Source: Diplonema japonicum (lineage: Eukaryota; Euglenozoa; Diplonemea; Diplonemida; Diplonemidae). From it: a DNA stretch of 64,000 nucleotides. This document shows positions 9,888 through 21,100 of this stretch, piece by piece. Both the position numbers and the translations under genes were made by a program. Position 1 is the stretch's first letter. Each line of letters starts with the position of its first letter. Below the pieces are notes generated by a model. That model was not told the DNA's origin, ran no database searches, and was given only the letters and a program-made list of their open reading frames with translations. The stretch spans positions 186,001 through 250,000 of the forward strand of contig OZ025753.1 in NCBI GenBank assembly GCA_964019335.1. The letters run 5' to 3'.

Positions 9888-11048
9888 ATGAAAATGCCGA
9901 CACTGGAAAAAGCGAAGCAATTCTTCATCGCGCAGCACCTGCTCATCTTTCTCGCTATCGCCTTCACATGGGGCCTCGCATGGCCGAAGCCCGGGAAAGA
10001 CCTGAGGTACTACTCCTTCACATTCGGGGGTGGAGAGATGGGAACAATGTCCAGCATCAACGTAATGATAATATTTTTCATCAGCGGGCTCCGGCTTAAG
10101 ACCGACGACGTGTTAAAATCACTGAAGGCACCCGTCCCCCTCATCATCGCGATGGTAATGATCCTTCTGGTTACGCCTGCCGTGGGGTTTCTCCCAGCAA
10201 ATGTAGATATGGGCGTGGAAGAATTTAAAATCGGCTTCGCATTATTCTGCTGTGTACCGACAACTTTAACAAGCGGGGCCGCACTCATCGCTCAAGGCGC
10301 ACCTAACGCAACAGTCTTATCACTCATGATCACAATGATCACTAATTTGCTCGGGACAGTGACCGTTCCGTTTGTGTTAAAGCTTGTTCTATCTGACACC
10401 GATGTTACGCTGGATGCTGTGCAGCTTCTTTTAAAGCTTGTTTTGCTTATTTTAATACCATCCTTCGCCGGGAAGATGCTCACAGTCGTCTTCAAGAAGC
10501 TCTCCGCGTTTTCGAAAGAGTACAAGGTCCCGCTCACGATATTTTCTAACGCAAATTTGGTGATGGTGGTGTGGATGTCCATATCCCACTCCCAAAGCAC
10601 CATTGTTGATCAAACTGCAGGAAATGTCTTCGCCGCCATCGGTTCCGCCATCGCTCTGCACCTTATATTCTGGGCTTTGAACTATTTCATTTATTTCCTG
10701 CCCAGTTCCGTGGTGCCGCACAAGGACCATTCTCGTGCTGTGTTTTTGCTAGCTTCGCAGAAAACCCTTCCTGTTGCACTTGCCATCATTAACGGTTTCG
10801 ACTCTGATGTTGGTGAGAGCGGGTTAATTGCTCTACCTTGTATTTTCGGGCATTTGTCCCAGTTGGTAATTGATTCATTCCTCGTGAACAGGTGGGTGAG
10901 GAAGGACGCGGAGGAGAAGGAGAAGAATGAAAAAGAGGGGGAAGGGGGTGTGTCGCTACCCCTGTGTGTCGTTGTCGACAAGGATGCGGTGAGAATACCT
11001 CCCAAAGAAGAAGGGGGACCGGAGAAGAAGTCGCAGGAACCTTACTGA
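9888..11048 (+). CDS. SLC10A7-like (bile acid:sodium symporter fold) membrane transporter
   Basis: A 386-residue protein with about ten hydrophobic segments from residue 15 to 340 and a charged Lys/Glu-rich tail. The pattern fits the SBF-like/SLC10A7 branch: an early FISGLRLKTDD loop after helix 2, a crossover segment CCVPTTLTSGAALIAQG (about 124-140), and the later LLASQKTLPVALAIINGF (about 285-302). In other eukaryotes this branch sits in the plasma membrane or secretory pathway and affects calcium and glycosylation; its transport substrate is not settled. The start is the ATG at 9888, directly after an A-rich run. The gene begins only about 50 bases after a DNA transposon, so its 5' region may derive partly from that element. 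Confidence 0.85.
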   Translation: MKMPTLEKAKQFFIAQHLLIFLAIAFTWGLAWPKPGKDLRYYSFTFGGGEMGTMSSINVMIIFFISGLRLKTDDVLKSLKAPVPLIIAMVMILLVTPAVGFLPANVDMGVEEFKIGFALFCCVPTTLTSGAALIAQGAPNATVLSLMITMITNLLGTVTVPFVLKLVLSDTDVTLDAVQLLLKLVLLILIPSFAGKMLTVVFKKLSAFSKEYKVPLTIFSNANLVMVVWMSISHSQSTIVDQTAGNVFAAIGSAIALHLIFWALNYFIYFLPSSVVPHKDHSRAVFLLASQKTLPVALAIINGFDSDVGESGLIALPCIFGHLSQLVIDSFLVNRWVRKDAEEKEKNEKEGEGGVSLPLCVVVDKDAVRIPPKEEGGPEKKSQEPY

Positions 11049-11779
11049 GAAGGGGGGGGGAAAGAAAAAAAAAGGAAGAAATTTTTAAAAGAAAAAGGGA
11101 GGGGTACCAGCCTCCGATACGGATCTACAGTAATTGTAGGGCAAATACTGAAAGGGTGGAAAGAGAATAGGGAAGGCGGTTTCTTTTTTTTTTCTTTTTT
11201 TTTTTTTTTTTTGCCCTGCCCTTTTCCTTTCACGCTTCTCTCCTTTTTTTTTTTTTTTTTTTTTTGTGGACGTCCCAAATCAGGGATTTTCCTCTTTTTT
11301 TTTTCCCCCCCCCGTACCATTTTGTCTTTCGATGGACCTCCCCCAAAGAATTATTTTGGGCGTATTTTGTAGTCTCAGAAAGAAAAAGAAAAAAAAAGAC
11401 TTTTTGCCATTTTGTTTCCCCTTCTTTTTTTTTTTTTTCATCCTTTTTCTTTTTTTGAGACTTTTTCGTTGTGTAAAAAGAGGATTCTTTCCCTACTTTT
11501 TTTTTTTCTTTTTTCTGACTGAACTCTAAAGGTTTAACCCCTCTTTCATGCGCAGTTTTCCTTTGCTTTTTTTTTTTTTGTTCGCTTTTTTTTTTCTTTT
11601 GAATTCGTCTTTGGCTTCTCTAACCAAAGGGGGAAGGTTTGCAACGTGTTTCGGGGGTGGGGGGTTTACAAGCACCAGGTTTCTACCTCCCCCCCCCCCC
11701 CCCCCCACCCCACGGACAAACAAAAAGCCCCATTTTTTTCACCCCCCCCTTTTTTTTTCCCTTTCTGTTTTTTTTTTCT
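11049..11779. other. Low-complexity intergenic stretch
   Basis: Dominated by T, A and C runs. Short ORFs here encode only Phe, Pro or Lys runs. No gene or repeat is supported before MITE family 1, copy 2. Confidence 0.6.
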
Positions 11780-12269
11780 TTATTTCACTCTTCGTCATTT
11801 TCTTCACTCACTAGGGGCCTCATTATTTAACGCGAAACGGCCATTATTTAACGCGAAATCGCCATTATTTAACTAGTTAAATAATGAGATTTTGCAGTTA
11901 AATAATGGCCCTTCAGAGTGGAAAAATGGGTCTCGCCGTGGAAAAAAATGCACCCAACCTCTTGAAAAATCTTTTTGGGGTGGGGGTATTTTGACTATTT
12001 TTGCCCATCTGAGGCCATTCCAGTGCCTTACTTCCCCTTTAAATGCCACGGCGAAATAGCTACCCTGTATTACCTTAGGAAAATCCCCAAAAAGCTGACC
12101 TGCGTGAAAAAAAAACAGCAGTGAAAGCAGTGAAGAGTGAGTGACTCAAATGACGAAAAGTGAAATAAAACGACTTACTTGCCGCCAAATGAGCCCCTGC
12201 GGGCCCTCGTGCAAAAAATTCGGGAACTCGAGTTAAATAATGACTCATTATTTGTTGGCAATAAATAGC
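11780..12269. mobile_element. MITE family 1, copy 2
   Basis: Nearly the same sequence as 2028-2558. Here the left cluster contains a tight palindrome (CCATTATTTAACTAGTTAAA) that is rearranged in copy 1, so the inverted arms differ between copies while the 400-base body is conserved. TTAA motifs occur in each arm. Confidence 0.65.
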
Positions 12270-12627
12270 TATTTTTTTTTTTTTAACTCCTAAACGCGCG
12301 GACGTTTTTGTCCTTTGCTTTTTCGCTAAGTACTTTTTTTTTGAACACGGCCCCTGGACTTCAAATTATGGCATTGTTGCGCGGTTTATTTTGTCGTGGA
12401 GCTACATTTTGCGTTAAACTTAAAGGTTTTGTTTTAATTGAAACCGGCAGGGTTGGCTTAAAATGAAATGAGATGGTCAAAATATCGGCGAAAACGTGCG
12501 TCAGATAAAGAAGAAAAAGACGATGAGGCGGTCGAAGAGGGGTCGGAAACAATGCTTGGGTGAGAGTAGTACTCCCAAAGGCCCGAAACATAGCATTTCC
12601 GTGAAAAGCTCTAGACCTCACCTTTGA

Positions 12628-12798
12628 CAACCTGGAAAACATTTGGAAGGCCTGAAACTGCACCTCATGCGCAGGTTTCTTGACATCATTGTCAACCGGT
12701 GTAGGACTGTGCGGACCCCTGGCAAGTGGTTGTCTGTTGACGACAGTGTTATCCCGACAACAATAAAAGTCATGGCAGGTGGGCATCAAGGTAGATAG
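12628..12798 (+). pseudogene. piggyBac-like transposase fragment
   Basis: A 56-codon open stretch ending in TAG. It includes LMRRFLDIIVNRCRTVRTPG followed by KWLSVDDSVIP. In piggyBac-type transposases an R-x-F...N...P-G segment leads into the first catalytic Asp in an L-S-x-D-D/E motif, and that is what is seen. Flanking DNA is stop-filled. It lies 360 bases after a TTAA-bearing MITE. Short, so the family call is tentative. Confidence 0.35.
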
Positions 12799-12814
12799 GC
12801 TCCGGGCGTTTAGG

Positions 12815-12845
<31 letters not shown>

Positions 12846-12885
12846 CCCTCATAAATAGAGCTTCTCACTTTCTTTCTCATTACAT

Positions 12886-12921
<36 letters not shown>

Positions 12922-12928
12922 ATCAAAT

Positions 12929-13317
12929 ATGTTCTCCAAGATGTATCTTATCGCAGTGATTTACGTTGCAGTTGCTGCTGCTGATTCTGTTGAGGTGCAG
13001 TTGTGCAACAACGGGGCGGAGACGGGGAGCAAGCTCATGGTGTGAGATGGTCTGAGAGCACCTGCGCCAACATTTCTACGCTTCAACACTTCAACTTTGA
13101 AGTATCGTTCACAGGCGGGAACAGCTCCAACGGTACCCTTACTGGGCTACTGGACACGTTCAACGACACCAGCTGTCACCACCCCAACGTATCTGGAGCC
13201 GTTGTCACCTGCAATTGTGTGGATGATGCCGAACTCCATTTTGTCTGCGATGGCAGTGCCATCACCATGCCTTCTGTTGAGTTGCTTGTTGCTATGGTCG
13301 CTGTGTACTGTTTCTAG
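12929..13317 (+). pseudogene. Small GPI-type surface protein, 2-base frameshift
   Basis: From the ATG at 12929 a signal peptide (YLIAVIYVAVAAA) leads into 20 residues of mature protein, then TGA. Reading on in another frame from about 13020 gives a Cys-rich domain with several N-glycosylation sites (NSSN, NGT, NDTS, NVSG) and a hydrophobic end (VELLVAMVAVYCF) typical of a GPI-attachment signal, stopping at 13317. A repeated GT at about 13040-13043 (GGTGTGAG) accounts for the break: one GT fewer would join the frames. It may be a real pseudogene, an allele or a sequencing error. No known domain. Confidence 0.55.
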
Positions 13318-13532
13318 AAGATTTTTAAGAAGAAAAAAAGGTAACGGGTCTGTTTCTTCGAGTAGTCTTTTGATTTGTCAAAAACAAAAAGGGGAACGTT
13401 TGGGCAAAAACGTGTTTTCCGGGTTTTACCCGGCACGTACAAACAGCGGCCTGTTATTTTTTTTTTTTTTTTTTTTGGCTTTCTCTCTCCCTTTTTTTTT
13501 TTTTTTTTTTTCTCTTTTTTTTTTTTTCCACC
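13318..13532. other. T/A-run spacer before LINE-B
   Basis: Pyrimidine runs only; the LINE-B copy begins abruptly at the end of a T-run. Confidence 0.5.
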
Positions 13533-14120
13533 AGACGGGTACCACCCCCAGAGGGCGAGCAGAGCGAAAGCGAGGACAGCTCGGAAGAGGAAGGGGACGA
13601 GACACACGAGCGTGTGAACAAGACCAACAACAGACGAGGTCACATGCGACTAGGTTCTCTGGACACCAACGACCAATCTGAAGAACAACGCAGGAGGTGG
13701 CTGCACACTCAGGTCGCAATCGATGGCAAACGCAGATGGCTACATATCATATCGATATACTGCCCGGCAGGAACAGGACGTGAAGAGGCGGCAAAGAGGG
13801 AGACCCTCCTCCACTACATCCTGCGGAAGAAGGCGAAAGAGCTCGGCAATGTGCCAATACTCGTCGTTGGCGACTTCAACACCGACGAGGCAAGATCCCC
13901 GGAACTGCGGAAGGCACTGCAGGCAGGATGGGCGGACACAGCGGACCTATGCGCAAGATGGAGAGGGAAACAACCTGATCCAACGTTTGTACGGGAGAAC
14001 TGCGCCACGCGGATCGACAGGATACTGGCAAGTCCGGAGGCAGTACCGGCCATCACCGGATGCCAAGTGAACCAAGCGATCAAGGGGACGGATCAACCGG
14101 ACACTGACGGTTGCGCTTGA
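13533..14120 (+). pseudogene. LINE-B endonuclease segment
   Basis: Frame open from 13533. It carries HIISIYCPAG and then ILVVGDFNTDEARS; GDFN is the conserved APE endonuclease catalytic block. The N-terminal metal-binding Asn/Glu part is absent, so the domain is incomplete. The frame ends in TGA at 14118, but the neighbouring frame continues as INRTLTVALELD, so one base has been lost or gained in the G/A-rich run near 14085-14095. Confidence 0.8.
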
Positions 14121-16130
14121 GCTCGACAGATTCAGGATGACGGTACAACGATACATGCTGCCGAGGGGTCTGGAGACGGCAGATGAGCCAACGGAAGAAC
14201 AAGGAGCCGAAGCAGTGGAAGCAGCCGGATTCCGACAGTACCTGCACGAAGGAAATATAACAAAAGCCTTCGAGACCCTCTCCCGGTGCACCGAAGACCT
14301 CCTCATAGACCAACCAGTGGGGACGCCGGGGAGGGCAGCGTACGTCGGAAGAGGCAAACACACCAGCACAAAGGAGAAGGAAGTGTGTGCACCAACAACG
14401 ACGGGAACGGTGGGTGCAGCTACAACGTGGCAAGCGCGACTGGAAAAGCTGAAGCTCAAGACGCGGACACTGCAACAACAGCTCGAGCAGGCAGTTGAGG
14501 ACAAGGGGCTAAGCAAGCCGACCCTGAACACGATAAGAAACATGAACAGGGAAGCAATGGCTCTGGCAGTACCATCTGAACCGGTGCCGCACGACGCTGT
14601 TCTCATAGAGGACATGCTGGCAGCAGCGCTGAACATGGAAGACGCAATTGCAGCTGAGGAACGGAAGAAAAGGACCGAGGCGAACACGTCACGGAGACGA
14701 GAATACCTGGCCGAGGTTGCAGCAGGACGCGAGACAACAAGACTGGTAAAAGTCGCGAGAGGCAAACGTCAAAGCGACGGAACCAGGGCGGTCAAGGAAG
14801 GGATGGTGCTCTTTGCGTCCCCCGGACTGATCGACAGCGTCATGCGCAAGGCGTGGAAGACCGTCTTTGCGAAATACGAGTCCCGACCGGAGCCCCTCTA
14901 TGCCCCCTTCAAGGCAAAGTACAGCAAGTTCGTGCAACGGCATGAGATGGAGAGGACACAACTGACGGGAGCAAGGCTGAGGGAAGTGCTCAGAAAGAAA
15001 AGCAAGAAAAGCGCGGCAGGCATCGACGGGTGGAGGATGCTAGAGCTACGGAAACTACCAGAGTCAGTACTAGACGCCTGGGCGATGCTCTTCCATGCGA
15101 TCGAAGCAACGGGGAGGTGGCCGGAAGCCATGAAAACGGCACTGGTTACCCTCGTACCGAAGTGCGACGATGCGGGACCACTGGAGCACAGGCCTATCAC
15201 AGTCACATCTGCGGTGTACAGACTCTGGGCATGCGCGCGACTGTCTGATATCCTCATCTGGCAGGAGAAATGGATACACGACAAGCAATACGGATTCCGC
15301 ACTGGTTTCGGGACAGAGGACGCACTTTTGGACCTCGCCCTTGACATCGAAGAATCCATTCTGGAGGGGAAACCGCTAGTCGGGGTGGCACTCGACTTTG
15401 CGAAATGCTTTGACAGTGTACCGCAACAGCTGGTTCTGGAGCTGGTGGAGGACATGGGCATGGACACAGGCATCCTCAGGGCACTGAAAGGAATGTACGC
15501 AGGCATGCGAAGACGGTTCAGGTACGCAGCAGGCGTGGGGGAGGAGTTCCACACAACCAACGGAATCCTTCAGGGATGCCCGATTTCAGTGGTACTCATC
15601 AACGCGCTGTTGGCGGTACTAATGAAGCAGGTGGAGAACGACACAGGGGTCCGCTCGCTGTCTTACGCGGACGATGCATACCTCTTGGCACGGCTCGGTG
15701 CGGCGTTGCAGGAAGGCGTAGACGCAGTGGAAGCCTTCTGCAAACAGGTGGGGATGAAGCTCAACACCAGGAAGACGAAGACCTTTGCAGTGAACAGGAA
15801 GACACCGGAGGTGAAGGTGAAAGGCGAGGAACTGCAGCCGACACGGACTGTAGGAGTACTGGGAGCCAAGCTGCGGACAGACGGCAGGCCGCAAACCAAC
15901 GGCGACAGGACGGCGGAGGCACTCGGGACGCTGAGCAGGCTGGGAGCAACGCCGTTGACCTTTCAGCAGAAGGCGAAGATCATCAGCAGCACGATCCTAC
16001 CGAGCTGCCTCTACGACTGCCCATTCTCACCGCCGAAAACGGGACAAATGGCCACGCTGGTGAAGGAGACCACGTACGCGCTCTGGGGGCAGAAGTACTG
16101 CCAGGAACCCAGGCACAGTACTATCCGTGA
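14101..16130 (+). pseudogene. LINE-B reverse transcriptase segment
   Basis: After a helical linker come the RT blocks: AAGIDGWRMLELRKLP, VTLVPKCDD...EHRPITVTSAVYRLW, GVALDFAKCFDSVP (first catalytic Asp), NGILQGCPIS and SLSYADDAYLLA (the YADD box at about 15664-15675), then GMKLNTRKTKTF. All core RT motifs are intact. The frame diverges from the downstream domain near 16110 by a single frameshift. Activity of this copy is lost unless the frameshifts are sequencing errors. Confidence 0.9.
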
Positions 16131-17599
16131 CACTGCCGGGACACACGAGCCACCCACAGATGACAGCCGCATACAGAGCACTTATGCTCCTATACAGAGC
16201 CTGCAAGAAGGACGACAAGCTGTGGACACGCTGCGACGCCATTGCCAAACGGTACAGCGGGAAGAAGATACCGCTGGGACCGGTGGGCATCATGATGGAA
16301 AGGTGGCTGCCTCAGATCAAGTTAAGCTGGGCACAGCTGAAGGACACCCACGCACTGGAAAAGGAGCCCTACAAGCACTACATCAGGGACCGACTCAGGC
16401 GGGCGGAAGCACAGGAAATCATGAGCAAACGGAGCACCATGGGGGGCATGGAAGCTGCGGCAGCAGCGGAGACCAACGCGCTGTGGAGGAAGCTGGTGGT
16501 GACGGACCCGATTGCAGCAAGGGACGTGCGAAGGATCATCTCGGGGGCAGTGTTCTACATCAACCCACGGGGATGGCGCACGGACACGGTGGAGCACATC
16601 CCGATGGCGGAAGGAGAAGAAGACGAGGATGAAGACGAGGCTGAAGATGAACAAGAAGAAGAAGAAGAGGAAGGACAGGACACCGAAAAGTGGCTGATTG
16701 CGGAGGCGAGGAAGCAAGAAGCTAAGCAGGCCGAACCCACGACGGCACACTGCGACATCTGCGGTCAGGAGCAACAGCTGCCCAACATGCTGGAGCACGC
16801 ACTGTGGGAGTGCGAAAAGGCCAAGGAAGTGCAACAGCGGGAAGAACACGAAGGCATGACGCGCAGGGGGCCGGAACCGTGTACGAAGCTGCATGGCATC
16901 CTGCCAAGGGGAGCAGGGAAGGATGTCAGGGAAAGGCTCGAAGGAACGCAGAGGTACCTGCTGGCGGTGGTGGGGGAGCGGGACGCTGCCCTACAAGCGA
17001 AGAGGCAGGAGGTGTACCACACACACCAGTGGCTGGAGATCACACAAGGTCAAGAACACCCAGTACCGTCGGACAAGGACTTCGGCAAGCTACCGGCAAG
17101 GGATGTCCTACGGGAGTACACAAAGGAGGTGCTGAGGTGGATGCGGCAACTGCGCTGGTATGCAGGCAGCAGGAACACGTCAGTGTCGACGGTGGAGCTG
17201 GCACTGGATTTCGAGAACGTGACCGGGAAGACCCTTGGAGGGAAGCTGGGGGATCTCGCAGAGCTACAGCAGAAAGCGAGGAGATTGCATGGACTGATGA
17301 AGAAGATCTGGCACACATGGGAGCTAGGGAGGGTACTGAAGAAGGTGAAAGGAAGGAGGGCCTTCCCAGCTGAGCCGAGCACAAGGGTGCACACACTACG
17401 ATCCATCGGGAGGACAAAGGCGGTGATCGGATGGAACAGGAGGGCGATATTTGCATCACCGAAGACCAAGCATGACCTAGAGGCGTTGAAAGGACAATGG
17501 GCAAGAGAACGAAGAGAAAGAGCGGCCAGGTTGGGGAGAAGGCCGGCAAGACCACCAAAGGAGGAGAGACCGCTGCTGAAAGGGGATAGGTGCAGGTAG
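16103..17599 (+). pseudogene. LINE-B C-terminal segment with acidic linker and CCHC finger
   Basis: The frame continues the element to the stop at 17597. It has an extended Glu/Asp run (about 16600-16680), then C-x2-C-x12-H-x4-C (CDICGQEQQLPNMLEHALWE, then C), a zinc knuckle of the type found at the C-terminus of non-LTR ORF2 proteins, and a basic C-terminal domain (SIGRTKAVIGWNRRAIFASP). That domain also survives in the truncated copies and, diverged, in LINE-A and LINE-C. No RNase H signature was recognised. Confidence 0.8.
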
Positions 17600-17770
17600 A
17601 AGATGAGAACAAGGGGGCGTCTCACAAAGACTTCCTTTAACTCATATATTTTTTTTTGTTTTCTTTCCATTTCGCATCGCTTTCTCTTTTTATGACAAAC
17701 GTTTTTTTTTTTTTCTCTATTTTTTCTCTTTTTTTCTCTCTCTCTCTCTCTTTTCTTTTTATGGGGGCCG

Positions 17771-17861
17771 GGTCTAGGTGTGTAACGACACCTTCCCTTA
17801 AGCGAGTCACTCACGCGATAGGGAAGAATCTTGCTTCAATGTGTCGTTTCACACCTAGACC
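17771..17861. repeat. 91-bp near-perfect hairpin
   Basis: The 21 bases at 17771-17791 (GGTCTAGGTGTGTAACGACA, then C) pair with 17841-17861 with one mismatch. Inside, CTTCCCT and AGGGAAG form a second stem. It may be a tiny foldback MITE or a structural RNA. It lies 330 bases before the ART-ankyrin gene. Confidence 0.6.
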
Positions 17862-18189
17862 GTGGCCACAAACACCCCCCCCCCCCCCCCCCCACCCCAT
17901 GTACTTTACACTGTACACTCGGGCACCGACTGTGTTTCACTTATGTCATGTCATGTGTCGATGTCCTCAAGTGGGACTTGAGCCTGCCTCGCACCCTCTC
18001 TTCCATCCATTTTTGTGCCCCACTCCCATTTGCCCCTCTTGTCCAACGTAAGCCCTTTGACCCGTACTTTCTCTCCTTACTCCTCACCCTCCTTATTTCT
18101 CCAGTTTGTTTGTTCACATGTTCACAACATACATCCACACAGATTACCTACCTGCAATTATCAACAAAGAAAAAAAAAAAGAAGAAACC
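17862..18189. other. Intergenic leader of the ART-ankyrin gene
   Basis: A C-run, unique sequence, then pyrimidine-rich DNA with CTTATTTCTCCAG at about 18092-18104 (possible splice acceptor) and an A-rich run directly before the ATG. No coding signal. Confidence 0.5.
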
Positions 18190-21100
18190 ATGACGGCGGG
18201 AGAGGGGGCTGTAAAAATAGCGTGGAAAGCGGTGGAGCAGCTGCGTGGACAGTTGGCGAGCAGCGTGGGGGGTACAGCAACCACCACCACCACCATCGAG
18301 GTGGAGCTGGACAAGGCGATGGGGAAGTGGCACGACGCACTGTGCCACAGCGTGATTGCTGTGATGCAGGAGTTTCTGAAACGCAACAAGGAGCGCGGTG
18401 TGGGGGACAGCGTGTCATCACTGGTGTCGGAGGCGCGTGAAGAGCTCAAGAAGGCGGCGAAAGCGTTCAAGGTAAACAAAAAAATAAAAAAAAATAAAAA
18501 AAAAAATAAAAAAGGTTGGTGGAGAAAGGGTGGTGGCAGCGAACAAGGGAGCAGTGAGCCGGTTCAGCGACGGGGTGGGCGAGATCGAGGTGGACCGAGG
18601 GTGGAGCGAGTTCTTCAAAGGTGCGTCGTGTGCAAGGCCGATACTGGCGACAGTGGAGGCTGCGATGGGGAGGGCGATGACTGCAGAGGATGCTGAGGAG
18701 TGGGCGGCGAAGGGTGGTGCGAAGGGTGCTGCGAAGTGGGCGGTGCAGCAGGTGGAGGGGAAGTCGGAGCCGTACCTTCGGCTGTACACTCTGGAAAGCC
18801 CCTTGTGCTACGGGGTGAACGCGGCGATGCGTGAGGTGGCGTTCCGCGGGGAGCGGGAGCGCTACGAGCCGATGAAGGACTTCGCCTATTCCCTGCACCG
18901 AGCAATGATGTCGCAGCCGAAGTACGAGGGGACCGTGTTCCGTGCAATAGACTTCCAGGTGAGTGAGTCGCTGTACTCTGTGGGGGCAGTGGTGACGATG
19001 CCGCACCCCACGAGTGCAAGTGAGAACCCTGAGGTGGTGAAGGACTTCCTTGGGACGACGGGTGGCGGCGGTCGGGACGAAGAGGTTCAGGGGACGATCC
19101 TCATTCTGCGGGTTAAGACTGGGCGGAGCATCGCTCGGTTCAGCAGCTTCCCCGAGGAGAAGGAGGTTCTGATCGCAGCGAACACCCAGTTCCGGGTGGT
19201 GGGGCGCCCTGACATCGGTGTGATGCGTCTGCTGGAGGCGGCTCTCGGCACAAGCATGCGTCGCGTGGTGGTGGTGGAGCTGCAGGAAATCAACTTTTTT
19301 CACTGGGGCAGGCTTGAAGACGTCATGACACAGGTGGAGCGTGTCCGCAACGCGAAGCTCCTCGATACGATCAAGACGAAGCTCACGATAGCTAGACGCT
19401 TTGAACTCCATCCGGTGACGGGTGAAGGAAGGGGGGTAGACTACCCGCTCAGCACTGCAATGCCTAATGTGGAAGTCAGCAAGACGGTGCTTCAGGAGGC
19501 GGCAGAGTTGGAGCACAACGAGCAGGTGGTGTCGCTGTGCTGTGCCAACCTGTCACCCACAGCTCACTCTGAGGCTCTGAACGCTTCGCTCGCAGCAGTG
19601 TTGCGGATGAACAAGGACAGGAGCCACGAGAAGAGTGCGGCAGTTCTGCTGAGCAAGGGAGCGGACCTTGCTGGGGTACCAAAGGAGCTTCACACAGCAG
19701 GTGTCGGGCTTCTTGCGTGTTCTTGCAAGCGGGCTGTGTTCGACAAGGTGGTGCAAGTTCTCGGCGACACTTTCTGGGGAGCGAACGAGGAAAAGGGACC
19801 GCGTAAAGGGTGGACAGTGCTTCATGCGGCGGCGGCAAGGAATCGTTCTGACCTTCTGAAGGATGTCCTCCTCTCGGGTCTGGCGGCGGATACGGTGGAT
19901 GCGTCTGGCGGCACTGCGTGCTCTGTCGCCGCTGAACGCGACTGCGTGGACGCATTGCGCATCTTGATCACGGAAGGCAAGGCTGATGTAAACAAAGCCA
20001 GAGAGAATGGTGTTACTCCATGTTACATTGCGGCTCAAAATGGACATGCCGACGCATTACGCATCCTCATCACGGAAGGCAAGGCTGATGTAAACAAAGC
20101 CAGAGAGAATGGTGTTACTCCATGTTACATTGCGGCTCAAAATGGACATGCCGACGCATTACGCATCCTCATCATGGAAGGAAAGGCTGATGTGAACAAG
20201 GCAGAAGACGACTGTACTACCCCGTGTTACAAGGCGGCTCAAAATGGACATGCCGACGCATTACGCATCCTGATCACGGAAGGCAAGGCTGATGTAAACA
20301 AAGCCAGAGAGAATGGTGTTACTCCATGTTACATTGCGGCTCAAAATGGACATGCCGACGCATTACGCATCCTCATCACGGAAGGAAAGGCTGATGTGAA
20401 CAAGGCAGAAGACGACTGTACTACCCCGTGTTACAAGGCGGCTCAAAATGGACATGCCGACGCATTACGCATCCTGATCACGGAAGGCAAGGCAGATGTA
20501 AACAAAGCCAGAGAGAATGGTGTTACTCCATGTTACATTGCGGCTCAAAATGGACATGCCGACGCATTACGCATCCTCATCACGGAAGGCAAGGCTGATG
20601 TAAACAAAGCCAGAGAGAATGGTGTTACTCCATGTTACATTGCGGCTCAAAATGGACATGCCGACGCATTACGCATCCTCGTCATGGAAGGAAAGGCTGA
20701 TGTGAACAAGGCAGAAGACGACTGTACTACCCCGTGTTACATTGCGGCTCAAAATGGACATGCCGACGCATTACGCATCCTCATCACGGAAGGCAAGGCT
20801 GATGTAAACAAAGCCAGAGAGAATGGTGTTACTCCATGTTACATTGCGGCTCAAAATGGACATGCCGACGCATTACGCATCCTCATCACGGAAGGAAAGG
20901 CTGATGTAAACAAAGCCAGAGAGAATGGTATTACTCCATGTTACATGGCGGCTCAGAATGGACATGCCGACGCATTACGCATCCTGATCACGGAAGGAAA
21001 GGCTGATGTAAACAAAGCCAGAGAGAATGGTGTTACTCCATGTTACAAGGCGGCTCAGAATGGACATGCCGACGCATTACGCATCCTCATCATGGAAGGA

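Larger units (their letters stand above)
13533..17650 (+). mobile_element. LINE-B non-LTR retrotransposon (5'-truncated, two frameshifts)
   Basis: It contains, in order, the C-terminal half of an APE-type endonuclease, a reverse transcriptase, an acidic linker, a CCHC finger and a C-terminal domain, then a 50-base 3' UTR ending in CTTTAACTCATATA plus T-run. This order matches ingi/L1Tc-like non-LTR elements. The 5' part is missing. Two frameshifts (about 14090 and about 16110) break the ORF, yet the three frames join smoothly. Other copies or pieces: 4147-4712, 23630-24606, 24961-25052 (inverted) and 51604-51868. Confidence 0.9.

Noticed and set aside
18467-19516. Minus-strand 349-codon ORF opposite the ART domain
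   Set aside because: His/Arg/Leu-rich antisense shadow; the + strand carries the ART catalytic motifs.
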